Positions 21,392 through 32,172 of a stretch of DNA of 64,000 bases are shown here, piece after piece. The stretch's first letter is position 1. The number at the start of each line of letters is the position of its first letter. Under the pieces are notes generated by a model. That model searched no databases. It saw only the letters and a list, made by a program, of their open reading frames with translations, and was not told where the DNA came from. Both the position numbers and the translations under genes were made by a program. The DNA comes from Rhizoclosmatium globosum (taxonomy: Eukaryota > Chytridiomycota > Chytridiomycetes > Chytridiales > Chytriomycetaceae): the NCBI GenBank assembly GCA_002104985.1, contig MCGO01000030.1:310001-374000 (forward strand), read 5' to 3'.

Positions 21392-22935
21392 ATGAGTCGT
21401 TGCTTGCTCATCCTACTCTCGCTTGTCCTCCTGGCCCTCAGCGCCACGAGCACCGTCTATGAGCCGCTTCCATCTCTCCGCGAACAACAAAAGATTGCCT
21501 CAGAGTGGGTGAATCTCCGAACCAACGTGGTCATTCCAAAGCTGCTTGAGGAACACAAGGTACCACCCATTACACTATGCTCTCACACGCCATTCGTTAC
21601 TTACCCTTACCCTTTCGTAAGGTTGAAATGTGGATTCTTTCAATGCGCGAGTACAACGAAGACCCCGTCTTCTGGGGCCTTACAAATCCTACTTCGACGT
21701 TCTCTGCCCGCCGCAGAACCCTCTACGTCTTCTACAGATCCCTCAAAACAGGCGAATTCAAGAAATACGAATTCATTGACAACACAGAACAAGTGTGGAC
21801 AGACCTCACTGCCATCCTGTATGAAACCAATCCAGCCTCGATTGTCCTCAACATTGATGAAAAGGGAAACAACTTCGCGGATGGGTTGCATGCGGGAGAA
21901 GCTGAAGCCTTGCTGAAGAAGTTGCCATGGACTTATTGGATGCGTGTTCAGAGACAGCCGTTGTTGGCGACACAGTTTATTGCGACCAGAGTCGAGGGTC
22001 AATTGGAGATTTACAAGAAGATGATGCGAATTGTGCATCAGGTGATTCGGGAAGGGTTTTCGACGCGTGTGATTACACCAGGTTTGATGTGATTCCTCAA
22101 TTCACTTGTACTAATTGTTCTAATCCTCTCACCTAAGGCAAAACAACTCCCAACGACGTGATTTGGTTCTTCCGTGACAGAATCCAAAGCCTCAACATGA
22201 CTACTTGGTTCCAACCCTCCGTTGACATCCAACGCTACAACCCTTCCACAAACCTTGTTGAAACACATTCAGGAAACACACCATTTGAGTATGGCGATTT
22301 TATCTGGTAACGTCTCTCCTTTTTCTCCTCTAAAGCGCATTCTCTCAAAACTAAACCCTGTTTCAAGGACCGACTTCGGAACAACCTTCCTCGGCCTCAA
22401 CACCGACACCCAACACAACGGCTACATCCTCCACCCAACCGAAACCTCCGCCCCCATCGGCCTCCAACGCGGCCTCACCCACCACTCCAACCAAATCCAA
22501 GACATCCTTCTCCGCGAAATCAAACCCCGTCTCACAGGAAACCAAATCCTCGCCACAACCCTCGCACAGATGCGGGCCCTCAACATTTCGGGAACTGTGT
22601 ACTGCCACCCGATTGGAGACTACGGACACGCGGCGGGGACGTTGATTGGGATGACGAATTTGCAGGATGGTGTTCCTGTGAAGGGTGATATTCCTGTGTT
22701 TGAGAACATGTGGTTCTCGATCGAGTTGCAGGCGAATGTGGAGGTTCCGGAGTGGGGTGGACAGGTTGTGAATTTCAGGCAGGAGGAGGATGTGTATTTG
22801 GGTGGGGATGGTGGGGTTTGGTGGGTTGTTGGACGGCAGAGTGAGTTGATTTTGGTTGGAGAGAGTTCTGGATTGGGGAAGAGTGGTGAGTCGAAGATAA
22901 AGAAGGGAAAAGTGAGCTTGGTGAAGCAGGGTTGA
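21392..22935 (+). CDS. Secreted Xaa-Pro aminopeptidase-like (M24) protein
   Basis: Four exons (21392-21559, 21622-22081, 22138-22306, 22368-22935) give 454 aa with no frame break. Signal peptide: MSRCLLILLSLVLLALSATS. The C-terminal pita-bread domain shows PGKTTPNDVIWFFRDRIQSL, the metal-binding-like aspartates in DFIWTDFGTTFLGLNTDTQH, and YGHAAGTLIGMTNLQDG followed by FENMWFSIELQANVEVPEWG. Not all five canonical M24 ligands are obvious; the usual His-Gly-x-Gly-His is replaced by DYGHAAG, so activity is uncertain. Introns fall at phase boundaries with AG/GT consensus. Exons 2-4 each start C-rich and end G-rich on the coding strand. Confidence 0.85.
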
Positions 22936-23023
22936 TATCGAATCACAGATTTTGATTGAGTTTCGAATATATTCTGTTCTGACATAGTAACTAAAGCCTC
23001 GTGAAAAAACTTCAGGCTGATTA

Positions 23024-23122
23024 ATAGGCAGGGAATACACCATCCTACAAATTCATCATTCCAATCAACGTTTCCGCTGTGCGTCCGTAGTCTTGGAAGG
23101 CAGTATACAGTTCTGGTGCCAT
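23024..23122 (-). pseudogene. Remnant of an M24-peptidase C-terminal segment
   Basis: The minus strand reads MAPELYTAFQDYGRTAETLI then GMMNL, stop, DGVFPAY. This matches the neighbouring peptidase segment DYGHAAGTLIGMTNLQDGVP, with a stop in place of the Gln. It faces away from the intact gene. Too short to be functional; best read as a leftover of an inverted copy. The remaining bases of 22936-23248 hold nothing else I can support. Confidence 0.5.
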
Positions 23123-23248
23123 CTACTCTATGCCCTCAAACTATTGGCCATAAACTCATATAAAAGTGTGAATGGTTCGTATTTGAATCAATAAAACCCA
23201 ACAATATATATACGTTCAAACGAAAAAAACGACATCTCCAAATGCTTT

Positions 23249-25600
23249 TCAAGAGTTGATTGTCTTGAAGATATTAAACCCACTCAACGCCGTACTAACC
23301 AACACTCCAGGCGCCTGCGGATGCCAATGCACCTCCTTCACACTTTCCTGGCCCTGATGAATAAACAACAGCTGTGGCGGAACTTCCACCTTCCCCTCCT
23401 TCATATTCGCAACCATCGGTTCCTCCTCCGCGTCGCGTTCCAGCGCCAAATCCCAGAGCGTGATTTGGTCGTCGGCGCCGGAGACGGCGAGGACGGAGGA
23501 TTCAGCGGGGTGCCATTCGATGGATGTTATGGGTTGGTTGTGCCATTTGAAGGAGGCGGCCGGGGTTGTGGGTTGCTTTTGGGAGAGGTTTGAGGCGACG
23601 GTACGAAAATCCCAGACGGAGAATTCGCCAGAGTCTGAGCCGGATGCGATGAGTCTGTCTGTGAGTCTGGAGTTGAGGGGGTTTAGTTTGAGGTTTGGTT
23701 GGGAAGGGAATCGGAGGGATGGAGAGGGAGAAGAAGAAGTTGTGCAACGTCAAAATAGTGTAGCGGGGAGTATGAGCGTTCATGGAGGTGAAGTCCCACG
23801 CTACGTGGAGATCATTGCTTTTAAGTTTGATATAGCTCCCAGAAACATTTGGCCATAAGCACACTGTCACACGAGAAAATTTCGGTACTACTCTTTTATC
23901 AAGGCGTTCCCTCTACAGCGGCGACTAAAGTCTGTAACAGAGCGGAAGGAAAGGACAAGGAAAGAGTTTTTCTCGGGTAACGAGAGTGAAGGGGTGTGGA
24001 CACCTACTTATTCCACGTTATCACGTTCACATCTGTGGTATGCGCCTTCCAGCTCAGTTGCGCTCTATTCCGCGTTCGGATATCCCATACGCGAATCGTT
24101 CCATCTGCAGAACAACTGGCAAACACGGATTCCTCTGTAGGCGACCATTGCAGGTCTTCTACTGACGATGTGTGTCCCGTGTACGCTTGTGGTTCCGTGT
24201 TGAAGTGTGTATTCGATTGCAGGTTCGAGAGATAAATCTTTCCGGCACAGTCACCAGAGAGTAACCTATACCAAGTGTTCGTCAGTCTTTTTTGATTTGC
24301 ACTTTCGAGGAGAACTCACCGGTATTTTCCACCAAGACTCGACCAATCCATCGCATACCCTTCAACCTTGTTATGCCGATCCACATTGAACAGAGGTTTT
24401 GTGACATTCGCAGTCATACCAGGTGTGTCCAACGACGCAACAACTTGTGTCAAGTCCCAAATATGCACTTTTCCAAATTCAGACCAGGACGCGACAATGT
24501 GAGATTCAGGGTGTGGCATTACACGGACACGGTTGACGCCTCCATTATGAGGCACAGTTTTGTATTCTAGAGTTGGGTCGTCATCGAGGTCTTCGTCTTC
24601 ATCGTCTTCCATATCATCTAAAGTGTGGTGGTCAGTTAATGAGTTTGGGATGGTCTGATATCAGGGTACAGAAGAGGAAGAGATATGCAACGTCAAAATA
24701 GTGTAGCGGGGAGTAAAAACTTCTTCAAAGAGAGGTCCCACGCTACGTGGAGATCATTGCTTAATTTGGTATAGCTCCAAGAAACATTTGGCCATAAGCA
24801 CACTGTCACACGATAAAGTTCGGTACTATCCTCTTTCGAGTGGTTCCCTCTACAGCGGCGACTTAAGTCTGTAACAGAGCGGGAGGTGGGATGGGAGACG
24901 AGGGGAGACAAAAACAGGGAAAGAAACCTTTAGTGTTAAGGACACCCACCATCGTTATCGTGTTTCGTACGATGCAGATCAGCCATTTTCATGACATACA
25001 GTTTGTTATCTTTGCCTTCTCAGCTTGGGAACCAGCGACAATATATGAAGTCATTGGAAACTGTGTGCGGATCAACAAGTCAGATGGAATACAAGATGAA
25101 AAGAGAAATTTCCTACGTACATGTTTCCTTCCGTTTCCAAGTTGATCGCGCAGGATATCAAACGACAGACACGGCCACTCGACCTGCATTTGGTGCAGCA
25201 TTTCGTAGGCCGAGTTATCGGCAACAAGGACTTCGCCTTCCTGCAGTTCTTCGCCGGGCAAGTAGACTCTGACTTCATCCTCCTTTTCGTCGTCCTGGTT
25301 CTCGTCCATTTCTGTTTGTTTTTTTTCATTTAGTTTTTAAGTTGATCGTTTGTTGGGTTGGTTGACAGAGAACACAAACGCACCGGCATCGTCCATGGCG
25401 TCATCATCGTCGTCGTCGTTCGCAACCACAACTTCGCCGTCGTTGTCGTCGTCGTCAAATTCGTCGATAAAGTCGTCTTCGAAGTCGCCCATTCCATCGT
25501 CAACATCGGCCTTGGACGGCGTCAGAGCGGCCGATGTGTCCTTCTTCGATGCCGATTCGACGACGGCGTCTGTGTCGGCGCTTCGTTTCTTGGGCGGCAT
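23249..25600 (-). CDS. RRB1: Ribosome assembly WD-repeat protein RRB1/GRWD1
   Basis: Nuclear chaperone of ribosomal protein L3 in 60S subunit biogenesis; seven-bladed WD40 protein with an acidic N-terminus. Exon 1 (from ATG 25600) is acidic with long Asp runs; exon 2 has VRVYLPGEELQEGEVLVADN and VEWPCLSFDILRDQLGN; then FPMTSYIVAGSQAEKAK and LYVMKMADLHRT, VHIWDLTQVVAS, GTIRVWDIRTRNRAQLSW, GEFSVWDFRT, and the diagnostic end VLVSTALSGFNIFKTINS. Six exons; introns 24618-24949 (332 nt) and 23667-24007 (341 nt) are far longer than the others and each contains the same repeat. One base is missing near 25008 (AEKAK to DNK). Confidence 0.93.
23743..23946 (-). repeat. Structured intronic repeat in RRB1, copy A (last intron)
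   Basis: About 204 bp, in the intron 23667-24007, sense strand as the gene. Homologous over its length to copy B. In the sense RNA a hairpin can form at 23909-23942 (CUCU-G-UUACAG pairing with CUGUAGAGGG, one bulged G) and a second at 23796-23808 (CCACG-UAG-CGUGG). The inner core gtgtgacagtgtgcttatgg is identical to copy B. Candidate intron-encoded ncRNA or introner-type element. Confidence 0.8.
24686..24883 (-). repeat. Structured intronic repeat in RRB1, copy B (third intron)
   Basis: About 198 bp within intron 24618-24949, same orientation as copy A and about 940 bp away. Both hairpins are retained (24846-24879 and 24738-24750). The host introns also start alike (GTGGGTGTCC here, GTAGGTGTCC for copy A), but their 3' ends differ. 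Differences between copies concentrate in the loops and in the linker near 24710-24735. Confidence 0.8.
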
Positions 25601-26122
25601 TTTGTTGTTGGTTGGTTGGTTGGTGGTTGGTTGGTTGGTTTTGAGATAGAAGAAGCTCGCGTCTTTTTTGAAGGCAAAAACAAAAAAAGAAAAAAAAAGA
25701 GATGATGTTGCTTGTTGGTCTCAACGCTACAACTGTATCATCACCGTTCGTCACTTGATGATGATGTGCTGATTGTACTGGTTGTGCTGTGCTGTGACGC
25801 TGCTCTTCTGCCACTCTCTGATCTCTCTCGATCCCTTTCTCACCCCTCCCTGTCCCTTTCTCTGACCAGCATCCACACAAAACGCCCACTAGTGTTACTC
25901 ATCCAACATAATACCGTCATCCAGGCGTTGGGAAGGTTTTGAGAACTCTGCAAAGAGAGCTCGACCTTCGCGTGAGTGTCAAAGTGGGCGAAGAACAAAC
26001 CTTCAAAAGAAACTATACTTCTCTGTTGCCTGTTACGGGCGCAATCGCTTTTCCACTCAGTGAAAGCTTGAATGCAAGACGAAGCAACGTACATCATCTT
26101 TCTTTTCTTTTCATTGTTGGAA
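25601..26122. other. Intergenic region between SPC24 and RRB1
   Basis: No gene seen. Holds the probable 5' leader of RRB1 with a GGTT-type simple repeat (CCAACC-rich on the RRB1 strand, about 25606-25642) and an A/G-rich tract at 25675-25702. The rest (25700-26122) is mixed sequence with pyrimidine-rich stretches near 25800-25870. Confidence 0.5.
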
Positions 26123-26865
26123 TCAACAACTCATCATCTCCCACAACACATTTGAATAAAAGAAGTCAGAGAACTTGGCGCCTTCCATTTCAACTGGAGT
26201 GATTCCATTCTTTTCGACGGATCGCACGAGACAACGAATGACTTCTTGGTTTTCGTTGTAAACCAAGTCGATTCCGAGTGACTTGTAAATGTTAAGCTTC
26301 AAGAGAGACTCGTCGGGTGGAAGAGCGGCTTCAGCAGCTTCCTTTGCTTTCAACTGTTCCAGGTCGATGAGAAGGTGTCGTTTTGTTGCTTCGAGGGAAG
26401 TCACAGATTTCTCGTGTTCGTGAATCTTTTTACCGATAATGTATTGTTGGTCCTCTGTGTTTTGGTTTAGAGACTCTAGTGTGTGCAGGAATCCAAGACG
26501 CACCAAGCACAGCCACTTTAGCCGCATTCGCCTGTTTGCCAACGTTCTTGAGCTGCGGCCTCGTTCGCCGCGGTTTTTGCATTTTCGAGAGCGAGAGAAA
26601 GTTCTGATTGTGTTGATTTCAAGTTGGTTTCAAGTTGGTTTACAACTCAAACAAACAAAGAAACAAACAAACAAACGCACGTCGAAGAGACTCCGCCGCG
26701 TCCTTTTTCTGATTTGTCCGAGCGTCGACCGTCTTCTTCGCCGTGGCCAAAGCACTTTGAAGTGAAGCGCTTTCGTCGTCGCCGTCGAGTTGCGCCGCGA
26801 CGGCGGAGAAGCGAGAATGCTGTGCCCTCTTCAATCTCAATCGAAAGGTCGCTGTCAAGTTCCAT
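26123..26865 (-). CDS. SPC24: Kinetochore protein Spc24 (NDC80 complex), frame-broken
   Basis: Subunit of the NDC80 complex linking kinetochores to microtubules. N-terminal coiled coil (MELDSDLSIEIEE at ATG 26865; LQSALATAKKTVDARTNQKK), an intron with a CAAA/TTTG simple repeat (about 26641-26690), more coiled coil (LENAKTAANEAAAQERW; TEDQQYIIGKKIHEHEKSV) and the RWD-like globular end: LLKLNIYKSLGIDLVYNENQ and KFSDFFYSNVLWEMM, which matches the Spc24 C-terminus. The end and length (about 200 aa) fit Spc24. Frame breaks occur near 26815 and near 26525, so the exact join between coiled-coil exons is uncertain. Confidence 0.72.
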
Positions 26866-27111
26866 TCGAAGTAGTGTGTTGCTTGGAAGTTTGCTGAAGA
26901 GAATTGTTCGGACACACCAGAAAGAAAGAATACGATAGAACAATGTAGAACTATTAAGTAAATCTTATTGTCAAAGAAGAATACTATTTATCAACTGGCG
27001 CAGCACTTTCTCCCAGCTTAAGGAGGCGCTCGTGTCGTCTAGAGTACTGGAAAAATCTTGACCCACAAAAGAGAACCCAATTACACTCAGAAAGCTGTTA
27101 TCTACCCTACA

Positions 27112-27394
27112 ATGAACAACCGTGCATCTCTCAGCTCTATCGAATCACACTCTTCAGACGCAAGCCTTGATCTGGTGCGTCTCCCTCCTTTCTTTCGATC
27201 GACTCCAACTCACTTCTCTCCTCAACCAGAACTCTGCCGCGCAGCACTATAACCAACTCCCAATCTGGTTCAGATTCTTTTCAAAGTTGTCAAACGAGTC
27301 GCTGGATGTCAGGAAACCAGGCGGCAACACAGTGTTGCAGCAACAACCAAAGATCAACCCATTGGAGTATTGGATCATGTCTGAGAGGTCATGA
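27112..27394 (+). CDS. Small two-exon protein, unrecognised
   Basis: Exon 1 27112-27174 and exon 2 27230-27394 joined across a 55-nt intron (GTGCGT...AACCAG) give exactly 75 residues: MNNRASLSSIESHSSDASLD followed by NSAAQHYNQLPIWFRFFSKL and ending INPLEYWIMSERS. The splice restores an open frame that neither exon has alone, which argues for a real gene. A Ser-rich N-terminus and an aromatic amphipathic centre; no signal peptide. I do not recognise it. Confidence 0.6.
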
Positions 27395-27531
27395 ATAGAC
27401 TTTCAGAAGGTTTGTGTTCTTGGTTTGGTACTTGTGGCTAAACACTGTTATCATCGTAGACCCAATCATTCATTGTATTTTTAGCAACTACCACATCTTC
27501 TCACTCACGCGCCTCCTTTACCTATTTGTTT

Positions 27532-29686
27532 TTAATTGTGCTCAAATACGCACCATTCAGGAAATAATTCGAATAAACCTGTTTCTAACCACATTTTATT
27601 CTCATTGAAACAGTCCTTCATCATGATCCCACCCGAGTTCTGAATAGAAACAGCATCACCCGTCCGGAACGTCTTGACATCACTCACAACTGACTTGACC
27701 CAAGTAACTCTCGACGCTCGCCACGGTAAAAACTCAACCTCTCCCTCTGATGCCAAGTTTCAGGTTGCTGATACGTATTAGACGGTTGTTGTTGAACGTC
27801 AAAAACGGGATTCCCATATCTGCCGCCTTCAAAATCCCTCTCAACGGGGTTTTACCAGCCGCATTCGCTTTAGCCAAGAGTTTCACAGAAGGAACAAAAC
27901 TTGGTCCATCCAAGGTCCTCGCGTCTTGATTAGAACTGCCACCCTCCCTATTATTACCTTTTCCTCCCACGACCACTGCAGCCGGCCCAGATTCCTCCAA
28001 TTCAAAGGTCGATGAAGACGCGAACGACGGGGACATTTCTTGCGTCTTATCAGTGTCAGCGAGTCCTTCCAACGAATCCTTCAGCAACCGTTTCTTGAAC
28101 TCCTTGCTATTAAACGCGCGGGCTTGAAACGCGCCTGGTTTCCCGATTGGTTTCGGACTGCCGTGGTATATGATCCCGTTACGCTTTCGAATGTGTTTGG
28201 GGCGTTTGTGTCGTGGGGTTGGAGGTTTGCTGGTGTGGATCCTTGTAGGGAGTCTTGGTTCCGTTTATCAGGGGTGATGTGAAGCTTGTGATGAGGTTTT
28301 GAGCGTAGGGTGGGGAATGGCCGATAGTTATGGCGCGTTTGAGGAGGCGCGGTGATTTGTTGTCGGTTTCAGTGGTTATAAGGTCGTTGCTTAGGATTGG
28401 CGTTGATCCGGAATCACTTCTTTCTCGACTTTCGTGTAGGTTGCTGAAATTCTCTCGAGTGACTTCGGAAATGTTATGTGCGTCAGTGTCTGTTCTTCTG
28501 CAGCCGGGATGTCTAACGTTTCGCCTAATTTCAAAATTCTTGCCACTTGGTACGTTAGACTGATTGTCCTGTAAATTGTGTCCTTCAAGAAACTCTTATC
28601 AAAATCTGATGCTAATGTTAAATCCCGATGTTTGACAATTGGTAATGGAGATCTGTTTGGTGTCAGGTTTGGGCCTGCACGAAACTCTCTCTTGAGTTCA
28701 GACAATGGCGATACCGCATCAATAATGGCGATGCCGTACTAATATTTTAAACATTTAAAATCGTCACTAACTAATAAACCTGTAGTCATACGTACCATCC
28801 GAACTACTATTCAAAACCTCACCATTCCTCAAGCTACTAGGCATCGAGAGAGTTCTCGAATTCTGTATCGAGTTCGACTCCATTTTATCCTTCAACTCAT
28901 GTAACTTCTTCAAGCTTCTGGGCAGGGAACTAGTCCACGAAGTTGGCATCAACCCCGTACTCGGTTTCCTGGTTGGAAGCCCGCTTCCATCCAAGTCATC
29001 TTTGGTCCTCCTGGCATACTATCCATCGAACCATCTAAACTAGAGGGCATTGAATCAGGCGGCGCGTGTCTCGTCAAGTCAATATTTTCCATTGAATCTC
29101 GCGCGATTTTGCGTAACACGTCTGTGACTCTCAAGCGTTGCACGCTAGGCGCTAACGAGTAATTCGATGAATTTGCAGGAGACACTGTAGAGGATCGTGG
29201 GAATCTGCACTCCCGATACGGTCTTGCTTTGAAATATTGCTTCCTCAGCTTCATCATAGGATTCCGAATCTGAAGACGCATTGTTGTTTTTACTTTGCAA
29301 ATATTTTGTTTCTTTGAAGAGCTCGAGTTAAGAGATGTTGTTGATGTTGCAGGGAGTCGTGATTGGTCCGCAAATTGTTCAGGGACGGCCATTGTTTCAG
29401 CCATGTTGTCGCCCAACTTCTGGCGCTGGATTTCAGAGTCATGAGCGACGGCCAGTTTTCTCCGTATCTCACTGGCTCTTAGTTTCACGCTTTGGTTGGC
29501 GGTTCCAGTTGTGTTGTTTAAAGATACAGTTGAGGAAATGGCGGAATAGGAGCCTTGTTTGTTAGGTGGCAAAGATAATGATACGTCTGAAGCAGTGGGT
29601 GTTTTGATTGGCTCAGAGGATATTTTGAGTCGGCTTTGAGGTGCGCCAGTTGTTGATGTTCGCGTGGATGAGAAGTTCAGGGCCAT
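27532..29686 (-). CDS. Ser-rich LKxEF-motif protein, tandem copy 1 (more degraded)
   Basis: Paralogue of the gene immediately upstream (29968-32172). ATG 29686 begins MALNFSSTRTSTTGAPQSRL. Aligned modules in order: LRASEIRRKLAVAHDSEIQR; VQRLRVTDVLRKIARDSMEN; SELKREFRAGPNL; EFKKRLLKDSLEGLADTDKT; KTPLRGILKAADMGIPF; SRVTWVKSVVSDVKTFRTGD. Between them the frame changes repeatedly (near 28990, 28740, 28390, 28090, 27745), and a region matching the middle of the sister gene is shorter. Ends differently from its sister, with about 35 extra residues. No known domain; looks like a phosphorylation-rich scaffold. Either a decaying copy or indel-affected. Confidence 0.6.
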
Positions 29687-29967
29687 TGTGTTGAAGTCAA
29701 TTGAATTTTTGGATATTTGATGAAAATGAGATTGTATTACGGTCAGAGAATAATAGAATTATATCTGAAATGACATCTAAATAATTTGTCTTGAACCAGC
29801 CTATAATATGAGTGAAGATAAATACGCACGCCGCTGCCATTCCCATGGATCTGCTATTGATTATACAACCCTCAAAAGTTGGCGCGATCCCTTATTTTCT
29901 TTCTGTGAGACTTGGTGTATTATGAGTCAAATTTTTAATGAACTCTGTCTATCAGTACCCTCCTCAT

Positions 29968-32172
29968 TTATTTCTTCATAGAAACCGCATCTCCTTTCCG
30001 AAAAGTTTTGATGTCACTCACGACGGACTTGATCCATGTTACTCTACTCGTCCGCACGGCGTTCAACTCCCCCTCCCCCTCCGAATCCGATTCATTTTGA
30101 GACCCAGGAATAGGCGGCTGCGCTTCACGAAACGGTATCCCCACATCAACTGGCTTCAAAATCCCTTTCAAAGGACCTTTCACAACTGCCACGTCTTTCG
30201 TTTTCGCCGAAACCTGAAAAGGAACACTCGATCGCGCAGCGTTAATCGACGCAATGTTATATTGTTTCGCATATTCCGAAAGTGGCCCGGAAACAGCTGC
30301 ATCTGCGCTTTGCATTCGTCTCGGTTCCACCACGATTTTGGATATTGAGTCTGTCGAGTTCAGGATATCGTCTTCACCACCCGAATCCACAGAATCCTGA
30401 CTTTTGCGTCTCAATGCCTCTGGTACACTCATGCGTTTTATTTGCGGGGATCGAAGTGGCGAAGAAGGCGTAACGGAATCCTCTGATACGAATTGTGCGG
30501 TTGCAAGTGGTGTTTTCGGGTCAGCGAGACCATCTAAAGAGTCCTTAAGAAATTTTTTCTGAAAATCGATGCCTTTGATTCGTTTCCCTGGAATTGCTGG
30601 TTTCAGGCGAAGCTTAGGGCTTCGATGGTCAACAACATTATCCAAAGAACCAAATCCGTTTTGGGCGAGAACGTGGTGTGCATCAAGAGATGCAAGAGAT
30701 CCACCGACATTTTCTGGTCCTTTGAGGAACTCTTGTTTGAGGTTGTCGAGAGGGGATGCAAAGTTTGTGACTGTTTGTTGGGGATATTTTGGGGAATCAT
30801 TGAGTGTGACAACGCGTTTGAGGAGTGGTGATTTATTGTCGTCTTGATTCGCCAATTTTTTGCTGAAGATGGGCGTCGAGCATTGTGGTGTCGCCGTGGT
30901 TGTGGTCACGTCAGAATCGCTGTTGAATCGGTATTCTTGCACACCGGTGAATTTTTCGCGATTTGCGTCTGACATTTCGTATCCGTCAGAATTTCGATGT
31001 GTTGGATTTGCATGGACTGAAAGACCCCGTCTCATTGGCGTTGGGATGGGTGATGCTCCACCCTTTTCCAGACTCTTGACACTTTGTGCTGGAGATTTGT
31101 TCAAATCAGGACCAACGAGAAATTCTTTCTTGAGATCTGTAATCGAGGCCTTTTCGATACTCTTGACACTTGGTATGGGGGATCTGCTGATTGATGCCAA
31201 ATCTGGACCTTCCTGAAACTCTCGTTTGAGATCGGACAATGGCGATTCCTCATCTAATAATTAACTTAAGCAAACAGTCTATAATTTGAAAACCTATTGA
31301 ATACGCACCATCTGCTTTACCATTGAACACTTCTGTCATTCTCGAGCTTCTCGATGAAGTGGCCATATTCACCACTGATCCAGCCCTCGAACTTTGTACC
31401 GAAAATGAATCCATATTTAGCTTTCGATTTGGTAATACAACTCCGTCCAATGAATCCCGAGACCCATACTTGCCCCCACAATACTATCCATCGACCCATT
31501 CACACTTGACGCCACCGAATCCGGCGCGTGTCTCTCCAAACCAATATTATCCATAGAATCACGAGCAATTTTTCGTAATACGTCTGTGGCTTTTAACCGT
31601 TGCACTCCTGAAGCCAACGAAAAGTTGGAAGAATTTGCAGAGGACTCGTTGGAGCCTCGACGAGAATCTGTAGTCCCCATTCGGTCTTCTTGTACATTTT
31701 CCAGAGCATCAGAACTATCTTCTACTATTGATTCTGAATCGGATGAGGACTCGATACTTGCCCTTCGCAGCACTGTGAATGGCTTCTTTGCCGAGGTAGA
31801 CGTTGATGTCATAGACGTAGTTGAAGCATTGATAGAAGCGCGCCGCGATTCATCCCCAAATTGTTTGAGGAGAGCCATTGTTTCGGCCGTATCATCACTG
31901 TTTGACTGACGGCGTTGTATTTCGGATTCTCGTGCAACCGTGAGCCTTTTGAGTATGTCTGATGCTTTTAATTTGGTGGTTCCGGTTGTGCTGTAAAGCG
32001 AAGACGTGGAGGAGGCCACGGAATAGAGGTCTTCTTTTGGAGCAGAGATGGATGATGGTACTTCAGATTGAGTGGGGTTTACGACCAGCTCAGAAGTTAA
32101 CTGGCTAGTTCTCCGGCTTTGAGACGCGCCAGATGTGGGTCGAGTCGATGAAAGGGGGAGTGCCATTGACAT
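29968..32172 (-). CDS. Ser-rich LKxEF-motif protein, tandem copy 2
   Basis: Starts MSMALPLSSTRPTSGASQSR; exon-scale modules: KLKASDILKRLTVARESEIQ, RLKATDVLRKIARDSMDNIG, then after a break near 31440 and a probable intron near 31255-31310, a 423-residue segment. That segment contains iterated short motifs: DLKREFQEGPDL, DLKKEFLVGPDL, NLKQEFLKGPEN and DFQKKFLKDSLDGLADP, then PLKGILKPVDVGIPF and TSRVTWIKSVVSDIKTFRKG near the end. No enzymatic domain, signal or membrane segment. Composition (Ser/Thr/Pro, SP and SRR sites) suggests a regulated scaffold; that is inference. It lies head-to-tail with its paralogue. Confidence 0.65.

Noticed and set aside
22363..23043. 226-codon minus-strand frame
   Set aside because: Antisense to exon 4 of the M24 gene; Pro/His-rich nonsense composition.
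23743..24883. U17/snR30-type H/ACA snoRNA
   Set aside because: Size is similar, but the conserved m1 (AUAUUCCUA) and m2 (AAACCAU) elements are not seen, so no specific snoRNA name is given.
23502..24911. Similar open frames read through both RRB1 introns (…VCLWPNVS…)
   Set aside because: They arise from the intronic repeat itself. Splice sites on both sides are good and removing the introns restores RRB1 WD repeats, so the frames are not treated as exons.
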